Shown here in pieces: positions 57,775 through 64,000 of a DNA stretch of 64,000 nt (positions are counted from its first letter, which is position 1; every line of letters starts with the position of its first letter). The stretch spans positions 16,055,391-16,119,390 of the forward strand of contig NC_037264.1 of NCBI RefSeq assembly GCF_000002425.4, written 5' to 3'. The notes beneath the pieces were generated by a model. The model did no database searches. It saw only the letters and a list, made by a program, of their open reading frames with translations, and was not told where the DNA came from. The translations under genes and the position numbers were made by a program. Origin of the DNA: Physcomitrium patens (Eukaryota > Streptophyta > Bryopsida > Funariales > Funariaceae).

Positions 57775-59103
57775 TTATAGTGGTACCTCCCCAAAATCCT
57801 TAAATCCTTCAACAATCTTTGGCAATGGTTTCTCCCTCAACCTATCTCGATTCCGTTCATGGTTAGGAGGTACTGTTAGAAATTGTACAGCTTTCCTCCC
57901 ATCTTCGCTCCGTACCCTTGCATAAGTAGAACCATCGTCAAGTACCTTTGTTTCCATCCGTGTTGCCGTGATATAAGGTTGTCCTAAAATCAACGGATAA
58001 GACGTATCTTGAACGAAGAAATGTTGCTCCGTCGCAACATCCCCAATCCGAATTTTGACATCTGGACAAGCTCCATATAATTTGCCTCGTGTGTTATTAG
58101 CTGCTCGTATTGCCCATCCATGTTCCATATCAATTGGCCATTTTTGCTTCTTATAAAGATCTTTAGACATGAGATTTATTTCAGAACCATGGTCCACCAA
58201 AGTAACTATTGGTTCTTCTATATCTCCTACCTTCACCAATACCTCAGTAGTTGCTCTTGTCCAATGCTTTCGAGTATAATGGCTCAAAGTTTCCATTTCC
58301 TTGTCACTAGAATCTTCGAAATGTACTCGCTGATTATACCCATTCTTTTCATTTGTTGGTTGCTTGTAACCAATATCAACCTCTTCTTCATCTCTACATA
58401 TTCTTGCATCAATAGCATGACTCATTCCAGTTTCGCTCATTAATTGCCTCTTTCGCTTAATGCTGTCAATGATAACATCATGAAACTCCTTCTTTGCAAT
58501 TCCCAAGACTTCTTTCAATGTGAATTCCACCTTAGCATTTAATATACGTTCTTCCAACACCCCTTTCAAATTTGTTGCCGCTTCAATGTTAGAAAGTAGC
58601 TTATAAGCAATTGATTTGCCCTTATCTTTTGTCTCCGTTGTTTTTTCTCCCAATGATGCTGAGGTATCCTTTACAGGCAATTCTTGTGAAGCTACCTCCC
58701 GAGCCTTGTCTCCTCGAGTTTGTCTCTTAAAAGAATTTCCTTCTCTAGTATCATCAAAATTTCCTCGTCTTTTTTCTTCCATCAAAGCTTCATGTTGGCT
58801 CTTAGCAATATATGCATGAACTGAAAGAGACTCAACAGGATCCTCCCAACCTGTTCTTCCTCGTATTGTAGCTGCAGTTCTCAATAACGCTTCTCGAGGT
58901 AATTTCTCTTCTTGCATTGTAGAAACGGCAGAAGTCCAAAACTCACTAGTTTCCGTACTTCCACCAATTTCATTATCTACTCTAGCACCATAACTTGCAC
59001 TTTCTCGTGCTACTGTTTCATGCCCCTTTAAGTAATCTTGAACCAATGCTCTCATTCCTCCCTTGCCAAAATTGGTTTGAAGAAGATCCTCCCTATCTTT
59101 CAA
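57775..59103 (-). CDS. GYA-5 connector and aspartic protease
   Basis: 442 codons open, in frame with gag upstream. It begins just after the zinc knuckle (KDREDLLQTNFGKGG), then a hydrophilic connector with KSIAYKLLSNIEAATNLKG and EVLGIAKKEFHDVIIDS. The retropepsin-like domain has VTLVDHGSEINLMS, where Asp-His-Gly-Ser stands for the usual Asp-Ser/Thr-Gly, and a flap/second-sheet region (ATEQHFFVQ, LILGQPYITATRMETK, DDGSTYARVRSEDGRKAVQF). The VPPNHERNRDRLR block follows. Such blocks I know from Ty3 elements of fungi and non-seed plants. It ends at TAA (57775-57777), which all sister copies share. Confidence 0.85.
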   Translation of the reverse strand: MKDREDLLQTNFGKGGMRALVQDYLKGHETVARESASYGARVDNEIGGSTETSEFWTSAVSTMQEEKLPREALLRTAATIRGRTGWEDPVESLSVHAYIAKSQHEALMEEKRRGNFDDTREGNSFKRQTRGDKAREVASQELPVKDTSASLGEKTTETKDKGKSIAYKLLSNIEAATNLKGVLEERILNAKVEFTLKEVLGIAKKEFHDVIIDSIKRKRQLMSETGMSHAIDARICRDEEEVDIGYKQPTNEKNGYNQRVHFEDSSDKEMETLSHYTRKHWTRATTEVLVKVGDIEEPIVTLVDHGSEINLMSKDLYKKQKWPIDMEHGWAIRAANNTRGKLYGACPDVKIRIGDVATEQHFFVQDTSYPLILGQPYITATRMETKVLDDGSTYARVRSEDGRKAVQFLTVPPNHERNRDRLREKPLPKIVEGFKDFGEVPL

Positions 59104-60168
59104 TGCTATCTTCCCATCTTTTCAACAAATAATTCCCTGCCATATCATATTATTAAATTCATTGCAATCTTTTCTAGTGTGTGAAGCATCATCACACTAA
59201 ATGCATCTTTGTACATACCCTTGTTTTGAAACATTCTTCGAATTGTTTATAGAAGTATTCTCTTCAAGTCTTGCCAATTTGATTTGAAGATCTCGCATTC
59301 CTCGTATAATTTCTTCCATTCCCATATGTGCTTTCTTTGATAAGGATGTCGAAGGTTGAACTGTAGGCATTGTTGGTGGTGTTGTACGTACTGGAGCTTT
59401 GGGTGCTTATACTGTTTTCAAAATATTGCTCCTATCCTTCCTCCTTTCTCTTTTTGCAAGCAATTCCACCGCATCTTTAACGTTCTTCCACTTTGTTGTC
59501 AATCCTTCATCTTCTTCTTTGTCTTTAAGAAGGAGTTCTAATTTTCCTTGCAATTCTCCATCAGCAGCTTGAAGAAATAGATCAACTTTGTTCAGCTCTA
59601 ATGTCAATTTTTCTACCTTCGATAATCGAGAGTACTGCCTCTCAAATTCCCTTAGTAGCTCTGTTGCTTGCAAATTCTTATTAGGCCGTTCAATCCATTC
59701 CAGAAACAACTTCTTAGTAACGCGATCAGCATCTTCCAAGAAATATTCCTCTTTCAATGCATGTGAAAAATTCTCCCATGAATTCCCAGAACGATCCGTA
59801 ATCGATGTAATGTGGTCCCTTATCTCCGGTATCATGGCAAGTCCAAATAGTGCAACCATTTTCTTCTCAGAAATTCGATTTAATTCCATTTCACGAACAT
59901 AACATCTTAAATACCTTGAAATATTCCTCCCATCAAATTGATCAATTTTATTGACCACTGCTTGCAATGCTTTGGTTGCCAAAGCTTCCTTTCGATCATT
60001 GCTTTGCTGTTGCTGCATTGACAGTGAGAAGGCTTGAAACAAACTAGCAATAGACGGATCCATGTGCATACCTTGTCCTTTAGAAGACTCCCCACCAGAA
60101 ACTTCTCCCAAAAATCCTTCAAAATTTTTATTTTCGTTTTCCATAAAAATAAAGATAAAATCAACCAA
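59104..60168 (-). pseudogene. gag: GYA-5 gag (three stops in its C-terminal third)
   Basis: Starts at ATG 60168 (MENENKNFEGFLGEVSGGE), 44 bases after the LTR. The capsid region is open for 253 codons (60168-59407), with DQFDGRNISRYLRCYV, ALKEEYFLEDADRVTKK and ELLREFERQYSRL. The remainder, in the same frame, has a stop at 59404-59406, a TAG for Trp inside the zinc knuckle (Cx2C position, about 59196) and a TGA for Trp near 59124. Spacing Cx2Cx4Hx4C is otherwise kept. Its frame runs on into the protease, so gag and protease form one reading frame without a frameshift site. Confidence 0.85.
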
Positions 60169-60193
60169 AATCCAATACCTTCTACCTCAAGCT

Positions 60194-60211
60194 TTCACGT
60201 CGGGTTCACCA
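60194..60211 (-). promoter_or_regulatory. GYA-5 primer-binding site
   Basis: On the minus strand TGGTGAACCCGACGTGAA begins 4 bp after the LTR end. TGG at its start fits a tRNA CCA end. The tRNA was not identified. Confidence 0.65.
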
Positions 60212-60215
60212 CTTA

Positions 60216-61546
60216 TGTCGTATTACGTGCTTTCCTGCTCAAGAACGCGCCGGGCGTCTGGCTGTAGAAGGTAGTATGAAGATTCACCGATAGTCAAGCA
60301 GTCTATCAGTTTTTGACTGCTGGAATATAAACGACTGCAACAATGTACCGTAAAGCTACACGGGTGCTCTTCGACTGCTTGTCGAAGTCCTTTTTGCCCC
60401 AGCCGGTAGGTCTCTAGACGTTACAGAGAACCCCGTACAACCCAAACTGTTAACCTTCAATACTGCTTTGTACTTACGATCTTGTATCCACTGACTGTCT
60501 TGTTAGATTAACCCAATAAATTTCATTCACTCCGCATACTCAATCCTATAGACACCCTTTTAATCCTTCAATTACAGACGTAACTCGATTTTACAAAATA
60601 GTCAAGAGTATTCAAACCCACTTCATTTAAAAATCCCGATTCACCATTACAACACTGACTTCAGCAGCGATTGCCTCAGTCTTCCCAAAACTCTATGAAG
60701 AAGAAAAACCCAAATTCTATGTCTTTCCTTCCCCGACCCGAAGCATGAAGCTCCTCTCTCTAATTCCCTTGATCTTCAAAAAACCCCCAATGAAAACCGA
60801 ACTGGTAACCTTGCCAAAACTTAATAACTAGCTCCCCCCTCGATTTCCCTCAAAAAAAAAACCACCCCCAAAACTATATCGCACCTAACCTTATCCTCTG
60901 AATTTCTTCAATCTTCCGTCTTAGATCCGGAATTGGCTAACACCTCAAGCTTAGATCCGAAATTGGCTCTCGCCGTCAAGCTTTCTCCTCCGTTTTTGCC
61001 TTTAAGAAATCCATTTACCGAAAACAACGTTCCTTGAGACGGCACAGAGAACAGGACAGCCTGAAACAGAATCGAACCCCGTAATCGGGACCACATTGAG
61101 TCGCCCGACCAATTCAGGTCCTATATTGGGAAAGATGCCCGTAGTAACCTGGATGTTCCCGTAATTGGGTCAAATTGGTCCTCGCGTCAGATTGGCTAAG
61201 ATCCGTAGTAAGACCTGGATTTCCCGTAATTAGACTCCACTAGGTTGACCGGCCAATTCAGGTCTCATATTGGATAAGAGGACCCGGATTGGATTATCGA
61301 AATTGGATCCAATTGGCTCCTCGAACCCGTCTTATGAATTGGTCCTTCTCTTCCTGTTGACTCCCGTTATTGGAATCGAATGGAGCATTTCAGTATGCCC
61401 CGGCTGACTGTAACGGAGTGACTAAACCTGACCACTCAGTATTTGTACTGGAGTTGGTCGATGCTCCCAATATTCGAGGTAACTGAATATTAATAAAATT
61501 CCCCTTTCTTTTTATTTTCACTGTATAATCGTGTTACAACACGACA
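60216..61546 (-). repeat. GYA-5 5' LTR
   Basis: 1331 bp, TGTCGTATTACGTGC to GTGTTACAACACGACA. The LTR ends are inverted repeats: TGTCGT and ACGACA. Confidence 0.95.
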
Positions 61547-61990
61547 CCGGTAGGTCTCTAGACGTTATAGGGAACTCCGAACAATCCAAACTGCTAATCT
61601 TTGATACCACTTTATACTCACGATCTTGTATCCACTGACTGTCTTGTTAGATTAACCTAATAAATTTCATTCACTTTGCATACTCAATCCTATAGACACC
61701 CTTTTAATTCTTCAATAACAGACGTCACTTTGATTTCACAAAACAATCAAGAGTAATCAAACCCACTTCATTAAAAATCCCGATTCATAATTACAACAAT
61801 GACTTCAGCAATGATTGATCTTCAGCAATCCGGGTCTTCTTACCCAATATGAGATCCCCATAATTAGACCGCATTGGGTTGCCCGACCAAGTCAGGTCTC
61901 ATATTGGGTAAGAAGACCCGGATTGAATGTCTTGAAATTGGATCCAATTGGCTCTTCGAACCAGGCTCACCCGTCGTTTAATTGGTCCCA
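61547..61990 (-). repeat. GYA-4 3' LTR, second part, rearranged
   Basis: Resumes CCGGTAGGTCTCTAGACG after GYA-5. At about 61820 a large part of the LTR is missing, and a 28-bp inverted duplication (61827-61854 with 61897-61924) takes its place. At about 61990 a second deletion removes the LTR end and the polypurine tract. Confidence 0.85.
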
Positions 61991-61997
61991 TCATCGT

Positions 61998-63193
61998 CTT
62001 TTTCCAGTTCGTCTTCGTCACCTTCATTATCCAAATCACTTTCATCTTCTTGCTACGGAATCTCTATACCTTCATTAAGGTCTTCCATATTCATCTCCAC
62101 GTGTCTTTGTTTAAATATTTTTACTTGCTTCCCTGCAATTGGTATTTTCAATTTTGTACCATCTAACTCCCGTAATGAGTAAGTCGCATTATCATGAACA
62201 GTTGTTACTACATATGGTTCAAACCAACGTTTTGAAAATTTCCGCAAAGTACTATATTGATTATCCAGACTATTGTCATAAACAAATACCCAGTCACCTT
62301 CTTCGATTGCTTTAAGTCTCAATCGATGTTGCTTATCGAATCGTGCCTTGTTTTGTAACCTTGCTCTTTTTAACCTTCCCAATGCTATTTGCACATCTTC
62401 TGATCTTTGCTCCAATTGTCGAATCCTAATAGCCAGAAGTTCTTCTCTTGTCAATCCATCTTCCCATGGTAGCATATTCCAAGTAAGTACCTTTTCTTCA
62501 ATCGACATAATTGGTTTTCGACCTGTCATAAGTTCTACTAGCATATATCCTGTCACCAAATTATGTGTTGTTCGATCAGTCCATAATGCAAATGACAAAA
62601 GCCGTCGCCACTCTCTAACTTTCCCATTACAAGCTTTAACTAGTGCTTGATGGGTGATTGCGTTCGCTTTTTGCATTCCCTTTCAGATTATAAGCAGTAG
62701 TCAGTGATAGTTTAACTCCACATCTTTCAAAGAACTTACGAGCTTCTTGTGCATTTAATTCTCCACGATCTACAGTGATTTTTCCTACGCATCCGTAGCG
62801 GCAAATGACATCTTCAAGCAAAAACCTACAAATCCCCTCTGTAGATTTTGTCTTCAATGCTCTTCCTTCTACTTGATTTGATAAATCTTCACGAGCTAAA
62901 ACCAAATATCTCATCTGCCATAACCCAACCGGTATAATAACCAAATCAACAACCCATTTAAAATGAATAGCCAGAGGATACGTAGGATGAAGACCATCTC
63001 GATGTCGGATATTAGAATACGATTGACAGATTTCACATGACTCTACAAATGAGAGCACATCTCGATACATATTTTTCCACCAATATCGTTCCTTGAGTTT
63101 AGCAAAAGTAGCCCAGATTCCTCTATATCCTACCCATAAATTAGCATGAAACTCCTTTAATAATTTTAGTTTATCTTCTTTTTTGCCTATCAC
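61998..63193 (-). pseudogene. GYA-4 integrase (frameshifted)
   Basis: Zinc-binding domain and DDE core in one frame (63193-62636) and the rest in another (62676-62053), separated by an 8-bp deletion near 62650, just after the catalytic Glu (NAKSER). Apart from that it closely follows the GYA-5 integrase, with the GPY/F segment changed to RWFEPYVVTT. A TGA separates it from RNase H. Confidence 0.88.
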
Positions 63194-63196
63194 TCG

Positions 63197-63719
63197 TCAT
63201 GGCATTCCAATTCCTTTCTTCGGTCTCTTCCATAAGAATCCATCTCGAAGCAAAAATCCATATGCTTTTTTTCTTATTTGTTTGAATTTTTCTGTAGACC
63301 AATTTTCGTACTTAGTCAAGGTATTCAAGTAATGATTAATATCCAATAATTCTCCTTCATAAGATTCTTCAAGAAATAGCTTGTCTTCCCTATTGAGATT
63401 TGATATTGAATAGAATTTCAATCCGACGTCATCAATGTCTTCAACCATTTCGTCCTCCCTCTCGTATCTTGCTTGAGATAGCATGTCTGCTACTAAATTG
63501 TCCTTCCCGATAACATACTTAAATTCTGGATTTAGTGACTTAATATAAGCAATCCATCTCAACATTGCACTATCTGGCGTTGAACAGTTAGTAATCATTT
63601 CGAGCAATGGCAAGTAATCTATTTCAATTACTACTACTGCCCCAATCAAATAGTCCTTTTCAGCTTTCATAGCCGACACAACTCCCCAAAGTTCTCTTTT
63701 GACTTGCGAGTATACACGC
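63197..63719 (-). pseudogene. GYA-4 RNase H C-terminal part
   Basis: Open from the RVYSQVKRELWGVVSAMKAE segment through KDNLVADML and the linker to integrase. The upstream RNase H and RT are cut off by GYA-6 at 63720. An open frame continues into the GYA-6 LTR by chance. Confidence 0.85.
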
Positions 63720-64000
63720 TGTCGTATTACGTGCTTTCCTGCTCGAGAACGCGTCGGGCGTCTAGCTGTAGAAGGTAGTATGGAGATTCGCCGATAGTCA
63801 AGCAGTCTATCAGTTTTTGATTGCTGGAATATAAACGACTGCAACAATGTACCGTAAATCTATACGGGTGCTCTTCGACTGCTTATCGAAGTCCTTTTTG
63901 CCCCAGCCGGTAGGTCTCTAGACGTTACAGAGAACCCCGTACAACCCAAACTGTTAACCTTCAATACTGCTTTGTACTTACGATCTTGTATCCACTGACT
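63720..64000 (-). mobile_element. GYA-6, start of LTR, runs off the window
   Basis: TGTCGTATTACGTGC and the next 280 bp are nearly identical to the GYA-5 LTR, including the uninterrupted CCAGCCGGTAGGTC site where GYA-5 entered GYA-4. Confidence 0.88.

Larger units (their letters stand above)
54765..61546 (-). mobile_element. GYA-5, best-preserved Ty3/gypsy element
   Basis: Bounded by two LTRs of 1331 bp each with the 4-bp duplication CCGG (54761-54764, 61547-61550), inserted in the LTR of GYA-4. Gag, protease and integrase are in one frame with few stops. RT and most of RNase H are missing at the N gap (57568-57719). Confidence 0.95.
54574..63719 (-). mobile_element. GYA-4, Ty3/gypsy element split by GYA-5 and cut by GYA-6
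   Basis: Minus orientation, inserted in CHC-2. Parts: LTR 54574-54764 and 61547-61990 (interrupted by GYA-5), integrase 61998-63193, RNase H end 63197-63719, then GYA-6. Its DNA is richer in GC than GYA-1/2 and its proteins are closer to GYA-5. Confidence 0.9.

Noticed and set aside
60194..60211. Assignment of the GYA primer site to a named tRNA
   Set aside because: The sequence after TGG did not match any tRNA 3' end I could recall with confidence.

Overview
The window holds no recognisable host gene. It is a 64-kb block of nuclear repeats from an AT-rich eukaryote, almost certainly a land plant: nested Ty3/gypsy LTR retrotransposons, one Ty1/copia fragment, a short run resembling the plant telomere repeat (TTTAGGG), and two assembly gaps. 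The chromovirus reverse transcriptases are of the RGAYN/YLDD type that I associate with fungal, vertebrate and bryophyte chromoviruses rather than the usual angiosperm type. A moss, liverwort, lycophyte or fern host is therefore plausible, but this is inference and I cannot name a species.

Families (names used only here). GYA: Ty3/gypsy without a chromodomain, about 1.07-1.33-kb LTRs beginning TGTCGT/ending ACGACA (reading on the + strand for minus elements), 4-bp target duplications. CHB: chromoviruses of about 6.24 kb with 0.45-0.5-kb LTRs packed with heat-shock-element-like motifs. CHC: sister chromoviruses with about 550-bp LTRs. CHB and CHC make 5-bp target duplications.

Layout. 1-5297: AT-rich, only a CHC LTR fossil. 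5298-7815: two GYA LTRs head to tail. 7816-8156: half of a CHC LTR (with a 100-N gap). 8157-15837: GYA-1 (+), decayed. 15838-17221: copia fragment. 17222-19399: nothing recognised. 19400-19519: start of a GYA LTR. 19520-26609: CHC-1 (+). 26610-41008: GYA-2 (-), carrying CHB-1 (30336-36574) inside its RT gene. 41009-48573: CHB-2 (-), inserted in the LTR of GYA-2 and itself hit by a solo GYA LTR. 48574-51294: LTR remnant and GYA-3 (-). 51295-54573: CHC-2 (+), inserted in GYA-3. 54574-63719: GYA-4 (-), inserted in CHC-2 and itself split by GYA-5 (54765-61546). 63720-64000: start of GYA-6, inserted in GYA-4.

The main structural result is that the left block (6617-15837) is an inverted partner of the right block. 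The 3' LTR of CHC-1 is cut at 26609 by GYA-2, and its missing second half lies on the opposite strand at 8156-7816. The two halves add up to the length of the 5' LTR, the 5-bp target duplication of CHC-1 (TGCTT) is recovered at 19515-19519 and, reversed, at 7811-7815, and GYA-1 and GYA-2 share the same stops and frameshifts. This is either a real inverted duplication or a scaffold that joins two haplotypes. The second notable result is dense heat-shock-element clusters directly upstream of the TATA box in CHB LTRs, and the third is an undescribed extra ORF between the chromodomain and the 3' LTR, present in both CHB copies and, in position, in CHC-1.

Nearly every coding region is broken. The longest intact frames are the integrase (407 codons) and protease-connector (442 codons) of GYA-5 and the RT segment of CHC-2.
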